A stretch of DNA of 64,000 bases from Burkholderiaceae bacterium (GCA_024235855.1 JACKLN010000005.1:1-64000); one strand, 5' to 3'; shown: positions 42,983-51,548, counted from the first letter of the stretch. Numbers and translations: made by a program. The notes: generated from the letters alone by a model not told the origin.

Positions 42983-43519
42983 ATGCCCACCGCCCCCACC
43001 CGTCGCCAGTCCGGCTTCAGCCTGGTCGAAGCGCTGATTCCCCTCACCGTCGCCGGCGTGCTGCTGGGCAGCGCCTTGCCCTCGCTGGACACGATGAAGC
43101 ACCGCCGCCAGCTCGAAGGCAGCGCGGCCCAGCTGGAGACCGACCTCCAGCTGGCGCGCAGCGCCGCGGTGGCGGCGAACAGCGTATTGCGCATGGACTT
43201 CGTCGCTGCCGGGGGTCACAGCTGCTACGTGCTGCATGACGGGCCGGCGCACAGCTGCGACTGTGGCATCGATGGCGTGCCGGTCTGTGAGGCCGGCGTC
43301 ACGGCCTGGCGCAGCGCCCACTTCGGCGTCGATCATCCGGTGCAGTTGCGGGCCAACGTGAGTTCCGTCGGCTTCGACCCGGTCAAGGGCACGGTGACGC
43401 CCACGGCCTCGATCCGCCTCGACTCGCCCGTCGGCCAACTGCGGGTCGTCGTCAACGTGATGGGACGTGTGCGCAGCTGCACGCCTGATGTGTCGCTGCC
43501 CGGGCAGGTGGCGTGCTGA
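42983..43519 (+). CDS. GspH/FimT-family pseudopilin
   Basis: 178 residues with a type IV prepilin leader: cleavage expected in RRQSG/FSLVEALIPL, with Glu5 present. The N-terminal helix is followed by a GspH-like domain containing many cysteines (SCYVLHDGPAHSCDCGI; SCTPDVSLPGQVAC), probably disulfide-bonded. A TAGAGT box at 42945-42950 lies upstream. It heads a run of pilin genes; FimT-like minor pilins help prime or cap the pilus and can bind DNA. Confidence 0.85.
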   Translation: MPTAPTRRQSGFSLVEALIPLTVAGVLLGSALPSLDTMKHRRQLEGSAAQLETDLQLARSAAVAANSVLRMDFVAAGGHSCYVLHDGPAHSCDCGIDGVPVCEAGVTAWRSAHFGVDHPVQLRANVSSVGFDPVKGTVTPTASIRLDSPVGQLRVVVNVMGRVRSCTPDVSLPGQVAC

Positions 43520-43621
43520 GCGATCCCAACCTTGGGGGATGACGACAGGAGGTCGGCTCATGGCGATGAACGGTCGCCCTTCGCCTTCCTCCGAACCTCG
43601 ACGTTGCGTGAAAATTCGCAC

Positions 43622-44110
43622 ATGGCCTCTCGTCAGTCCGGCACCCGCCCGTCCCAGCTTCAGCGCGGGTTCACGCTCGCCGAGTTGATGATCGTGATCG
43701 TGGTGGTGGGTCTGCTGGCAGCCGTTGCCCTGCCCTCGTTCATCGACTCGATGCGCAAGAGCCGGCGCTCGGAGGCATTCACCGCACTGGCTGCCGTGCA
43801 GCAGGCACAGGAGCGCTGGCGAGGCAGCCATGCCAGCTACGCGACCACGCTGGGCGAGGGTGACGAGGACGAACCCGGACTCGGCCTGGCGGACCAGACA
43901 CCTGGCGGCTACTACAGCTTGTCGATCGCCCAGGCCGGGCCCGATGGCTACACCCTCGTGGCCACCGGCAACGACGACACGACCCAGGCCGCCGACACCC
44001 GTTGCCGCAAGCTGGCCGTGCGCATGCAGGGTGGCAACCTTCAGTACGCGGGCTGCGGCAGTTGCGACGAATTCAGCTTCGCAGCCACCCACGTCTGCTG
44101 GGCGCGATGA
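43622..44110 (+). CDS. pilE: Type IV pilin (PilE-like minor or major pilin)
   Basis: 162 residues. Leader cleavage in QLQRG/FTLAELMIVIVVVGLL with Glu5 conserved; the usual RSEAFTALAAVQQAQERW helix follows and a C-terminal disulfide loop is possible (CGSCDEF...C). The start after AAAATTCGCAC was chosen because longer upstream frames are not pilin-like. It could serve as a PilE-type minor pilin in the operon. It overlaps the next gene by 4 nt. Confidence 0.85.
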   Translation: MASRQSGTRPSQLQRGFTLAELMIVIVVVGLLAAVALPSFIDSMRKSRRSEAFTALAAVQQAQERWRGSHASYATTLGEGDEDEPGLGLADQTPGGYYSLSIAQAGPDGYTLVATGNDDTTQAADTRCRKLAVRMQGGNLQYAGCGSCDEFSFAATHVCWAR

Positions 44111-44706
44111 TGCGTGCACCGGAGCTTGGCTTCACGCTGGCCGAACTGCTGATCGTCATCGCGGTGGCTGCGGTGCTTCTGACCGTGGGGGTGCCCGGTT
44201 TCCGCGACTTCATCCTGCTGCAGCGCCTCAAGGGCATCAATGCACAGTTGGTGACCGACCTGCAGTTCGCGCGCAGCGAGGCGGCGTCCCGCAACCAGTG
44301 GGCACGTCTGTCCTTCAGGTCGAACGATGCCATGACCTGCTACACGATCTACACGGCGCCGCCTCCGGACTGGGCCGACAAGCCACGGTGCAACTGCCTG
44401 CTGGGTGCCGGTGCGGCGTGCGCCGCACCGCTCGTCGAGGTCCGCACGGTACAGGTCCCGCGTTCCGATGGCGTGCGCATCGAAGTGGTCCGCGACAACG
44501 AGAACTTCGAGTTTGCCTTCGCCTTCGACCACGTCAGCGGCGGCATCTTCGCGATACCGACGGACGACGAGCCCGCATCGATCAACTCCTTCAAGGTCCG
44601 CAGCCTGATCGACAACAACCTGATCCTGTTGAACCAGGTCGGCCGGGCCGGCCGGGTCAAGGTCTGTGCGCCGGCCAGCACACGGGTGGGAGCCGCTGCA
44701 TGCTGA
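44107..44706 (+). CDS. Second GspH/FimT-family pseudopilin
   Basis: 199 residues with prepilin leader ELG/FTLAELLIVIAVAAVL, Glu5 present, and the FimT pattern VTDLQFARSEAASRNQWARLSF. Four or more cysteines (CYTIYTAPP; CNCLLGAGAACAAP; C near the end) suggest disulfides. It starts in the PilE stop (ATGA) and overlaps pilW similarly, so it is firmly in the operon. Two FimT-like genes in one operon is notable. Confidence 0.87.
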   Translation: MMRAPELGFTLAELLIVIAVAAVLLTVGVPGFRDFILLQRLKGINAQLVTDLQFARSEAASRNQWARLSFRSNDAMTCYTIYTAPPPDWADKPRCNCLLGAGAACAAPLVEVRTVQVPRSDGVRIEVVRDNENFEFAFAFDHVSGGIFAIPTDDEPASINSFKVRSLIDNNLILLNQVGRAGRVKVCAPASTRVGAAAC

Positions 44707-45389
44707 AGCCGGTCCACGCCGCGATGTGCCACCGCCAGCGTGGCATGACGTTGGTCGAACTGCTGGTCGGCATCGCCGTGGGGATGTTCGTGCTGGCCGG
44801 TGCGACGCTGCTGCTGTCGACGCAACTCGGCGACAACCGGCGGCTGCTGCTCGAGACCCAGCTCCAGCAGGATCTGCGCGCCAGCATGGACATCATGACG
44901 CGAGAACTGCGCCGGGCCGGGTCGACGACACTGGCGGCCAGCAACGTCTGGCAACCGTCTTTGGGGCTGCCCACGCAGAACGTGCTCGCCCCCATCACCG
45001 TGGCCGAAGGCGGCGAAGAGGTCACCTTCCAGTATCTTCGCGAAGGCACACGCCAGGGCCCCTGGGGCTTCCGGCTGAACGGCGGTCGCATCCAGTCGCT
45101 TGTCGGAGCATCCGGTTGGCAGGAGCTGACAGACCGCGGCGTCATGGAAGTGACTGCGTTCGAGGTGGCAGAGGAGGCGGCCGTGGCCGAACAGGTGCCC
45201 TGCCCCAAGGCCTGCAGTGCCGATCCGCTGGACACGGCCTGCTGGCCGACGCTCACCGTTCGCACCTACACCATCACCATCGAAGCCAGGTCCAACCTGG
45301 ACAACGCGGTGCGCCGCAGCCAGAGCAGCCGGGTTCGTGTCCGGAACGACGTGCTCGGCTTCAACGGCGCCGAGGTCTGCCCGGCATGA
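44700..45389 (+). CDS. pilW: Type IV minor pilin PilW
   Basis: 229 residues. Prepilin leader RQRG/MTLVELLVGIAVGMF with Glu5, then the PilW-like helix LLETQLQQDLRASMDIMTREL and the RRAG motif. The C-terminal domain has VPCPKACSADPLDTACW, probably a disulfide loop. It overlaps the previous and following genes. PilW is needed with PilV and PilX for pilus assembly. Confidence 0.88.
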   Translation: MLKPVHAAMCHRQRGMTLVELLVGIAVGMFVLAGATLLLSTQLGDNRRLLLETQLQQDLRASMDIMTRELRRAGSTTLAASNVWQPSLGLPTQNVLAPITVAEGGEEVTFQYLREGTRQGPWGFRLNGGRIQSLVGASGWQELTDRGVMEVTAFEVAEEAAVAEQVPCPKACSADPLDTACWPTLTVRTYTITIEARSNLDNAVRRSQSSRVRVRNDVLGFNGAEVCPA

Positions 45390-46666
45390 GGTTCACGTCG
45401 ACACTGCGTCCGCAGCGTGGCGTGGCCACGCTCGCCATCGTCGCCATCCTGTTCTTCATCGTGGCGCTGGTCGCCGCGTACACCAACCGCAACCTCATCT
45501 TCGAGCAGCGCACGGCGGGGAACCAATGGCGCTCGACCCTGGCGCTCGAAGCCGCGGAAGGCGGCGTGGAATGGACGCTGTCGCTGCTCAACAGCGGCCG
45601 CATCCAGGACAGTTGCCGTCCGTCGGACGACCCGTTGCAGCCCAGTTTCCGCGAGCGCTTCCTGGTGGTGGACCCGGCAGGCATGGTCACGCCGATCGCC
45701 GACCGCCAGTTCGCCTGCGTCAGCAACGGCGAGGGCGGCTGGACCTGCGACTGCACGGCCGACGCGACACCGGCGCCAGCGGCACCGGCGGGCGACGGCA
45801 TCTATCCCGCGTTCCGCGGTCGGTTCAACGCGGGCTCCAGGCCCGGTGTCGTGACGGTCCAGATCAACGGCTGCACGCGGCTCGACGACCGTTGCCTGGC
45901 CTTTCCGGCCGCGGCCGTGAGCAACGAAGGTCGTGCATCGCTGGAGGTCGTGCTCGCCCTGCGCAATGCCGTACCGGCGGCTCCGGCAGCGGCGGTCACG
46001 GTACGCGGCGAACTGGCGGGCGTCGGTACGCTCAATGCCTACAGCCCCGACGCTGCCGCCGGCAGCCTGGCCGTGCTGACCGGCGGATCGGTCACGGTCG
46101 GGAGCCTGAATGTCGGCTCGGCCCCGGGTTCGCCCGCCGACGACGCGCGGCTCGTCCAGTCGAGTGACCCGGTCCTCTCCGGCGAGGTTCCCGGCGCCGA
46201 CCGGATGTTCGCCTCGACGTTTGCCGTCTGGCCGGCCGCTTTCCGCGACCAGCCTGGTGCCGTGCGAATGGCGTGTGAAGATGGCTGCACTGGTGATGAT
46301 GTCCGCAACGCCATTGCGCTCAACCCCGGCCGTGTCGTCTGGATCACCGGCGACGTGGCCCTGGACGGCCCGGACGACATCGGGTCGGCGGCGTCCCCGG
46401 TCGTGATCGTGATCGACGGCGTGCCCAGCATCGAGACCGACATCTTTGGTCTCGTCTACGTCCGCCAGCCCGACCCTGACGACCTGACGGTACCCTGGTC
46501 CGCGGCGGGCACGGGCAGCATCACCGGCGCCCTGATCGTGGAAGGGGCCCTCGACGTGGTCGGCAACCTGACCGTGGTGCACGACCACGACCTGCTCGGC
46601 GCCTTGCGTCGCGGCACCGGCAGCTTCGTTCGCGTGCCTGGCGGCTGGGCCGACTTCAGCCGGTGA
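45386..46666 (+). CDS. pilX: Type IV minor pilin PilX-like, unusually long
   Basis: 426 residues, over twice the length I would expect for PilX. Leader RPQRG/VATLAIVAILFFIV lacks Glu5, as usual in PilX/GspK. The PilX-like N-helix (AGNQWRSTLALEAAEGGVEW) is followed by a large extracellular domain with beta-rich repeats (GSVTVGSLNVGS; GALIVEGALDVVGNL) and paired cysteines. The extension could add an adhesive tip function in the absence of PilY1. The start overlaps the PilW stop by ATGA. Confidence 0.82.
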   Translation: MRFTSTLRPQRGVATLAIVAILFFIVALVAAYTNRNLIFEQRTAGNQWRSTLALEAAEGGVEWTLSLLNSGRIQDSCRPSDDPLQPSFRERFLVVDPAGMVTPIADRQFACVSNGEGGWTCDCTADATPAPAAPAGDGIYPAFRGRFNAGSRPGVVTVQINGCTRLDDRCLAFPAAAVSNEGRASLEVVLALRNAVPAAPAAAVTVRGELAGVGTLNAYSPDAAAGSLAVLTGGSVTVGSLNVGSAPGSPADDARLVQSSDPVLSGEVPGADRMFASTFAVWPAAFRDQPGAVRMACEDGCTGDDVRNAIALNPGRVVWITGDVALDGPDDIGSAASPVVIVIDGVPSIETDIFGLVYVRQPDPDDLTVPWSAAGTGSITGALIVEGALDVVGNLTVVHDHDLLGALRRGTGSFVRVPGGWADFSR

Positions 46667-47832
46667 TGCCCATGCGAACCACCCACATCCGACCATCGCG
46701 CCAGTCCGGCATCTCCCTGGTCGAGGCGCTCGTCGCGCTCGCCGTGATGGCCTTCGGCACCCTGTCGGTGCTCGGCGTCCAAGGCTCGCTGCGGCTCAAT
46801 GCCGACACCGCGCGCCAGCGCAGCGAGGCGCTGCGCATCGGGCAGCAGCAGATCGAGCAGCTGCGTGGCATCGATACCCTGGCCGCCTTCGACGCCCTGG
46901 ACTCTGACGGGCCGGACGATGTCGTGGGCGAAGTGGGTGACACCACGTACACCGTGACGCGTGCGATCACGCTGGCGCCGGCCGGCCTGGACGACGACGA
47001 CGACGAACTCGACATCGAACGCGCGCGCTACAAGGGGGTCACCCTGACGGTAGCCTGGAACGACCGGACGGGTCAGGCGCAGTCCGTGGTGCTGACCACG
47101 GCCGTGCACGGTGCGTTGCCGGTGCTGTCGGGCACGCTCTCGGTCCCGACGGACACCGCGCCTTTGCGCCAACCTGGCGGTCGCCACCGCAGCATTCCGC
47201 TGGAGGCCACCGATCAGGGGGACGGCACGAGCACCCTCGTCCCGCCGGGCGCCGGCGACGGCGTGCGCTGGACATTCGACAACGCCACCGGCGTCATCAC
47301 CCGGTTGTGCGATGCCTGCGAACCGGTGAATGCCCTGCTGCTGTCAGGGTACGTGCGCTTCGCGCTGGGCGCGTCGGCCCCCGACGGCGCCGACGCCGAG
47401 GTCCCGCCGAGCAGTGCATTCGACGTCGGCGTGCAGGTCGCGCAGACAGCGCCCGTCGACGTCGCGGTGCCGGCCTGCTACACGCGCACGGAGCTGGCCT
47501 ATGTGGCCTACTATTGCGCGGTCCAGACCCTCGACGACAACGGCTGGAGCGGGCGCTCAACCTTGATCGAGAGTGGCAGCTTCGTGCTGTCGGTCGGCAA
47601 CGAGGTCGACCGTTATCGCGTGTGCCGCTACACCAGGCTCGTCGGCGATCCGCCCGCCCCTTCGACCCGAAACGTGGACCACCCGAACACCTACACCAAC
47701 GTGACGACGGCCCTGCTGGACCAGAACTTCCTGGTCATCCGCGCCGGTGACGGGACGGACAGCTTCGCCTGCCCGGGTGACGACACGTCGACCCCGCTCG
47801 TCAACGGCCAGACCTGGTTGCACCAGCCGTGA
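46666..47832 (+). CDS. pilV: Type IV minor pilin PilV-like, with extended C-terminal domain
   Basis: About 388 residues; a GTG three bases upstream is an alternative start. Leader RQSG/ISLVEALVALAVMAFG has Glu5 and the PilV-type helix QRSEALRIGQQQIEQLRG. The rest is a long, beta-rich domain with paired cysteines (RLCDACEPVN; PACYTRTELAYVAYYCAV), longer than standard PilV. It ends the pilin run and overlaps ribD by 4 nt (GTGA). Confidence 0.82.
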   Translation: MPMRTTHIRPSRQSGISLVEALVALAVMAFGTLSVLGVQGSLRLNADTARQRSEALRIGQQQIEQLRGIDTLAAFDALDSDGPDDVVGEVGDTTYTVTRAITLAPAGLDDDDDELDIERARYKGVTLTVAWNDRTGQAQSVVLTTAVHGALPVLSGTLSVPTDTAPLRQPGGRHRSIPLEATDQGDGTSTLVPPGAGDGVRWTFDNATGVITRLCDACEPVNALLLSGYVRFALGASAPDGADAEVPPSSAFDVGVQVAQTAPVDVAVPACYTRTELAYVAYYCAVQTLDDNGWSGRSTLIESGSFVLSVGNEVDRYRVCRYTRLVGDPPAPSTRNVDHPNTYTNVTTALLDQNFLVIRAGDGTDSFACPGDDTSTPLVNGQTWLHQP

Positions 47833-48971
47833 CCACGCCGGCGGGCGTGAGGCTGGCAACTCTGGACATCGAACGCCTGCAGGGCGCCCTCGCGCTGGCC
47901 GAGCACGCGGTCGGCCTGTCCGAACCCAACCCGCGCGTGGGATGCGTCATCGGGCGCGATGACGGGGCCGTGCTGGGTCAGGGCTACACCCAGGAAGCGG
48001 GAGGCGCCCACGCCGAGGTGATGGCGCTGCGCGAAGCGTCGGCGGCGGGTCACGAACTGGCCGGCGCGACGGCCTGGGTCACGCTGGAACCCTGCGCCCA
48101 CCACGGGCGCACACCGCCCTGTGCCGACGCGCTCGTGCGCGCCGGCATCGCGAGGGTGGTCGTCGCGACCGGCGATCCGTACCCGGCCGTGGCCGGCGCC
48201 GGCATCGCCCGGCTTCGGGCAGCAGGCATCCGCGTCGACGTGGCCGATGGCCCGATCGCCCGGGCCGCACGCGACCTGAACATCGGCTTCTTCTCGCGCA
48301 TCGAGCGTGGTCGCCCCTGGGTCCGGCTGAAGGTCGCCATCACGCTGGACGGTCGCATGGCACTCGCGGACGGCCGCAGCCAGTGGATCACCGGCGAGGC
48401 CGCTCGCGTAGATGCGCATCGCTGGCGCCGGCGTGCCGGTGCCATCGTCACCGGCGTCGGCACGGTGGTGGCCGACGATCCGCGGCTCGATGTCCGGCTG
48501 GTGCCCACGCAGGTGCAACCCCTGCGCGTCGTGCTCGATCCCGGCCTGCGCACGCCGAGCAAGGCGCGCGTGCTGCAACCCCCGGGCACCGCCGTGCTGG
48601 TCTGCGACGAACGGCGAGCCTCGGCGCGTACGGGTCTGGATCTGCCACCGGATGTGGACATGCTCGGCCTGCCGTGCACGGCACAGGGGCTGGATCTGCC
48701 ACGCCTGCTGGTCCGGCTGGCCGATCGGCAGGTCAACGAACTGCACCTCGAAGGCGGGCCCCGCCTGAATGCGCGCTGGCTGTCACAGGGTCTGGTCGAC
48801 GAACTGCTCGTCTACATCGCACCCAGACTCATGGGCCCTGGCCTTCCCCTGGCCGACCTGCCCCCGCTGGCACAGCTGGCGGATACGCTGGATTGGTGCG
48901 CCGCGGAACCTGCGGAGTCCGTCGGGCACGACCTGCGCTGGCGCTTGCACAGGGTCTGTCGGGATGTTTAA
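47829..48971 (+). CDS. ribD: Bifunctional riboflavin biosynthesis protein RibD
   Basis: 380 residues starting at GTG. The N-terminal deaminase has the zinc site HAEVMAL and EPCAHHGRTPPCADALV; the C-terminal reductase has LKVAITLDGRMALADGRSQW, GAIVTGVGTVVADDPRLDVR and ELHLEGGPRLNARWL. It performs the second and third steps from GTP toward riboflavin (deamination and reduction of the pyrimidine). It overlaps pilV. The usual riboflavin synthase partner does not follow. Confidence 0.95.
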   Translation: MTTPAGVRLATLDIERLQGALALAEHAVGLSEPNPRVGCVIGRDDGAVLGQGYTQEAGGAHAEVMALREASAAGHELAGATAWVTLEPCAHHGRTPPCADALVRAGIARVVVATGDPYPAVAGAGIARLRAAGIRVDVADGPIARAARDLNIGFFSRIERGRPWVRLKVAITLDGRMALADGRSQWITGEAARVDAHRWRRRAGAIVTGVGTVVADDPRLDVRLVPTQVQPLRVVLDPGLRTPSKARVLQPPGTAVLVCDERRASARTGLDLPPDVDMLGLPCTAQGLDLPRLLVRLADRQVNELHLEGGPRLNARWLSQGLVDELLVYIAPRLMGPGLPLADLPPLAQLADTLDWCAAEPAESVGHDLRWRLHRVCRDV

Positions 48972-49034
48972 CAAACCCACCCCCACCGGACCGGGGATTG
49001 GCGCTAAACCCTTGTCAGAGAGAAGATATCCACA

Positions 49035-49051
49035 CCGGCCTGCATCTTGCT
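49035..49051 (+). promoter_or_regulatory. Sigma-54-type promoter of the PEP-CTERM gene
   Basis: CCGGCCTGCATCTTGCT keeps the invariant GG (49037-49038) and GC (49049-49050) exactly 10 nt apart and a perfect TTGCT -12 element. Start of transcription would be near 49062, 28 nt before the ATG at 49090. Enhancer-dependent PrsK/PrsR systems are linked with exosortase loci in other bacteria; none is in this window. Confidence 0.5.
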
Positions 49052-49089
49052 TTCCGGTGGTTCATTCAACGCTTTTGCGAGTGTCACGC

Positions 49090-49875
49090 ATGATTCGAAA
49101 CAACCGCTTGCGCGCAGCAACACTGGGTTTCGGCCTGGCCCTGCTGTCCACCTCGCTCCTGGCTGCCCCGGTGGTCACGGTCGCAAGTGATCCGACTTCC
49201 GGAAGTTCCTTGTCGCCTGATGTGGCCACTGCACGTGGCACTTTCGTCGGTCAGTTGGACCAGGTGCAAGGCGAGTCGTTTTCAGGTGCCACTGACGGAA
49301 CCTTGGCCGACCCTCAATCGCTGACCATCTTCGATGGGCAAGGCACTCTCACGCCGAGCTACAGTGACTTCGCCACCTATCGTGTGCGCAGCAACCCAGG
49401 GACCTCGGGTCGGTTCGATACCACCTGCCTGACCGCGCAGGGCGCCTGCTCCCCGAGGTGGTTTGAGGCGCAAGGCACGTTCCGAGTTGATTTTGGTGGT
49501 GCGTTCAACGCCTTTGGCTTCTATGGCACCGATATCAGCGACTTCTACGGGAAACTGCAGGTGGAGCTGATCAGGAGTGATGGTGCTCTCACATTGCTGG
49601 ACGAGCTGATGTTTCCGGAGTCTCCGTTGACCGGCGGACTGCTTTTCTTTGGTGTGCTGGATGAGGCGGCGTCGTACACGGGAGCGAATATCTACATCAC
49701 CCAGACTGATGAACAGGGTGGTATCGACTACTTCGGCTTCGACGACCTCGTCTTGGGCCAAGTTGCCCGTGACCCCAACCCGATGCCCGAACCCGGCTCG
49801 CTGGCCCTCGTCGGGGCCAGCCTGCTGGCCTTGACGGCCGCGCGACGCCGCCGGAGCGGCCGCCACCAGGTCTGA
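49090..49875 (+). CDS. Secreted PEP-CTERM sorting-domain protein of unknown function
   Basis: 261 residues: signal peptide ending at LLAAPVV, a beta-rich middle (ATYRVRSNPGTSGRFDTTC; FNAFGFYGTDISDFYGKLQV; IDYFGFDDLVLGQVA) and a C-terminal PEP-CTERM tail (MPEPGSLALVGASLLAL then an Arg-rich end). Base composition is visibly lower in GC than that of its neighbours. It sits between ribD and ribBA where riboflavin synthase commonly lies, so it is likely an insertion. A strong terminator follows it. Confidence 0.85.
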   Translation: MIRNNRLRAATLGFGLALLSTSLLAAPVVTVASDPTSGSSLSPDVATARGTFVGQLDQVQGESFSGATDGTLADPQSLTIFDGQGTLTPSYSDFATYRVRSNPGTSGRFDTTCLTAQGACSPRWFEAQGTFRVDFGGAFNAFGFYGTDISDFYGKLQVELIRSDGALTLLDELMFPESPLTGGLLFFGVLDEAASYTGANIYITQTDEQGGIDYFGFDDLVLGQVARDPNPMPEPGSLALVGASLLALTAARRRRSGRHQV

Positions 49876-49903
49876 CGTTCCGCCTGGCCGCAACGGCTAC
49901 ATC

Positions 49904-49932
49904 AGAGCCCGCTTCGGCGGGCTCTTTGTCTT
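49904..49932 (+). terminator. Rho-independent terminator downstream of the PEP-CTERM gene
   Basis: AGAGCCCGC (49904-49912), loop TTCG, then GCGGGCTCT (49917-49925) form a perfect nine-pair hairpin followed by TTGTCTTG. It separates the PEP-CTERM transcript from ribBA. Confidence 0.9.
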
Positions 49933-49962
49933 GTGCGCGACGTCCGCTGCAAGGCCCCCGCC

Positions 49963-49968
49963 TACAAT
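49963..49968 (+). promoter_or_regulatory. Start-proximal -10-like hexamer (TACAAT) of ribBA
   Basis: TACAAT ends 6 nt before the ATG at 49975, with no Shine-Dalgarno and only 42 nt after the upstream terminator. The ribBA transcript is probably leaderless. Confidence 0.45.
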
Positions 49969-49974
49969 CCCGAC

Positions 49975-51075
49975 ATGCCCATTTCCCCCGTCCCCGAGCT
50001 CGTCGCCGACCTGGCTGCGGGCCGCATGGTGATCCTCGTCGACGAGGAGGACCGCGAGAACGAGGGTGACATCGTCATCGCTGCCGAGCACGTCACGCCG
50101 GAAGCCATCAACTTCATGGCCCGCCACGCCCGCGGCCTGATCTGCCTGACGCTGACCCGCGAACGCTGCGAACGCCTGCGCCTGCCGCCCATGGCCAGCC
50201 GCAACGGCACCCAGCACGGTACGGCCTTCACCGTCTCCATCGAGGCCGCCACGGGCGTGACCACCGGCATCTCGGCGGCCGACCGCGCACGCACCGTGCA
50301 GGTGGCCGTGGCGCGCGACGCCCAGGCCAGCGATCTGGTGCAGCCGGGTCACATCTTCCCGCTGCAGGCCCAGGATGGTGGCGTGCTCATGCGCGCCGGC
50401 CACACCGAGGCCGGCTGCGACCTGGCCGGCATGGCCGGGCTGGAACCCGCCGCCGTGATCTGCGAGATCATGAAGGACGACGGCACCATGGCCCGGCTGC
50501 CGGACCTGGAGGTCTTCGCCCGCGAACACGGGCTGAAGATCGGCACCATCGCGGACCTGATCGAGCACCGAAGCCGACACGAAACCCTGGTGCGCCGTGA
50601 AAGCGAGCGCCCGCTGACCACCCCACACGGCACCTTCCGCTGCGTCAGCTACCGCGACGCGGGCGGCGGCCTGCACCTGGCACTGGTGCACGGCCAGTGG
50701 ACGGCCGAAGAGACGGTGCCGGTGCGCGTGCACGAGCCCTTCACCGCCTTCGACCTGCTCGACGCCGCCGGCGGCGGACATTCCTGGCCACTGCCGGCGG
50801 CGCTGGCGGCATTGCACGCCGGGCGCTGCGGCGTGGCCGTGCTGCTGAACTGCGGTGCCGGCGTGCAGGCACTGCTGCCGCAGGTGACTCCCCCGGCCGA
50901 GCCGGTGCCGCGCCGTGCGGCCGCCATGGACCTGCGCACCTACGGCGTCGGTGCGCAGATCCTGCGCGACCTGGGCGTGACCCGTATGCAATTGCTGGGC
51001 AGCCCGCGCCGCATGCCCAGCATGGCCGGCTATGGCCTCGAAGTCACCGGTTTCGTGGCGCCCGAAACCCGATAA
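49975..51075 (+). CDS. ribB: RibBA: 3,4-dihydroxy-2-butanone-4-phosphate synthase with degenerate GTP cyclohydrolase II domain
   Basis: 366 residues. The N-terminal half is an intact DHBP synthase (VDEEDRENEGDIVIAAEHV; FMARHARGLICLTL; LMRAGHTEAGCDLAGMAG), giving the four-carbon unit of lumazine. The C-terminal half aligns with GTP cyclohydrolase II but the zinc cysteines and the usual GD(x)F.SLRCDCG block are missing: the region reads VRVHEPFTAFDLLDAAGG. It should therefore not have cyclohydrolase activity, and a separate RibA is expected elsewhere. Such fusions with a dead second domain are common in Burkholderiales. Followed by ribH after 8 bp. Confidence 0.93.
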   Translation: MPISPVPELVADLAAGRMVILVDEEDRENEGDIVIAAEHVTPEAINFMARHARGLICLTLTRERCERLRLPPMASRNGTQHGTAFTVSIEAATGVTTGISAADRARTVQVAVARDAQASDLVQPGHIFPLQAQDGGVLMRAGHTEAGCDLAGMAGLEPAAVICEIMKDDGTMARLPDLEVFAREHGLKIGTIADLIEHRSRHETLVRRESERPLTTPHGTFRCVSYRDAGGGLHLALVHGQWTAEETVPVRVHEPFTAFDLLDAAGGGHSWPLPAALAALHAGRCGVAVLLNCGAGVQALLPQVTPPAEPVPRRAAAMDLRTYGVGAQILRDLGVTRMQLLGSPRRMPSMAGYGLEVTGFVAPETR

Positions 51076-51083
51076 GGATCCTC

Positions 51084-51548
51084 ATGCAAGGCGCCGACAA
51101 GGGCACCGCCGGCGAACTGGCCGGCGAAGGACTGCGCATCGGCATCGTGCGCGCCCGCTTCAACGATGCCATCACCCACAAGCTGGCCGAGACCTGCATC
51201 GCCGAGTTGCTCACGTTGGGCGTGGTCGCACGTGACGTCGTGCACCTCACCGTGCCCGGCGCGCTGGAGATCCCGGTGGTGCTCAAGGCCCTGGCCGAGG
51301 ACGGCGACTACGACGCGCTGATCGCCCTGGGCTGCATCATCCGCGGCGAGACCTACCACTTCGAGCTGGTGGCCAACGAGAGCGGCGCCGGTGTCACCCG
51401 TGTGTCGCTGGACCACCGCCTGCCGGTGGCCAACGCCATCCTCACGGTGGAGAACGAGGCCCAGGCCTGGGCGCGCGCCGAGGAGAAGGGTCGCGACGCC
51501 GCGCGCGTGGCCGTGGAGATGGCCAACCTGCTGGAGGACCTGCCGTGA
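51084..51548 (+). CDS. ribH: 6,7-dimethyl-8-ribityllumazine synthase
   Basis: 154 residues, full length. Conserved parts: IGIVRARFNDAITHKLAE, TVPGALEIPVVLKALA, DALIALGCIIRGETYHFE, VSLDHRLPVANAILTVEN. It joins the RibB product and the RibD-derived pyrimidine to make lumazine. Overlaps nusB by GTGA. Confidence 0.97.
   Translation: MQGADKGTAGELAGEGLRIGIVRARFNDAITHKLAETCIAELLTLGVVARDVVHLTVPGALEIPVVLKALAEDGDYDALIALGCIIRGETYHFELVANESGAGVTRVSLDHRLPVANAILTVENEAQAWARAEEKGRDAARVAVEMANLLEDLP

Noticed and set aside
49876..49974. FMN riboswitch upstream of ribBA
   Set aside because: Only 42 nt remain between a strong terminator and the start codon, and no FMN aptamer blocks are seen.
49975..51075. Fully bifunctional RibBA
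   Set aside because: The cyclohydrolase zinc cysteines are absent, so only the RibB activity is assigned.
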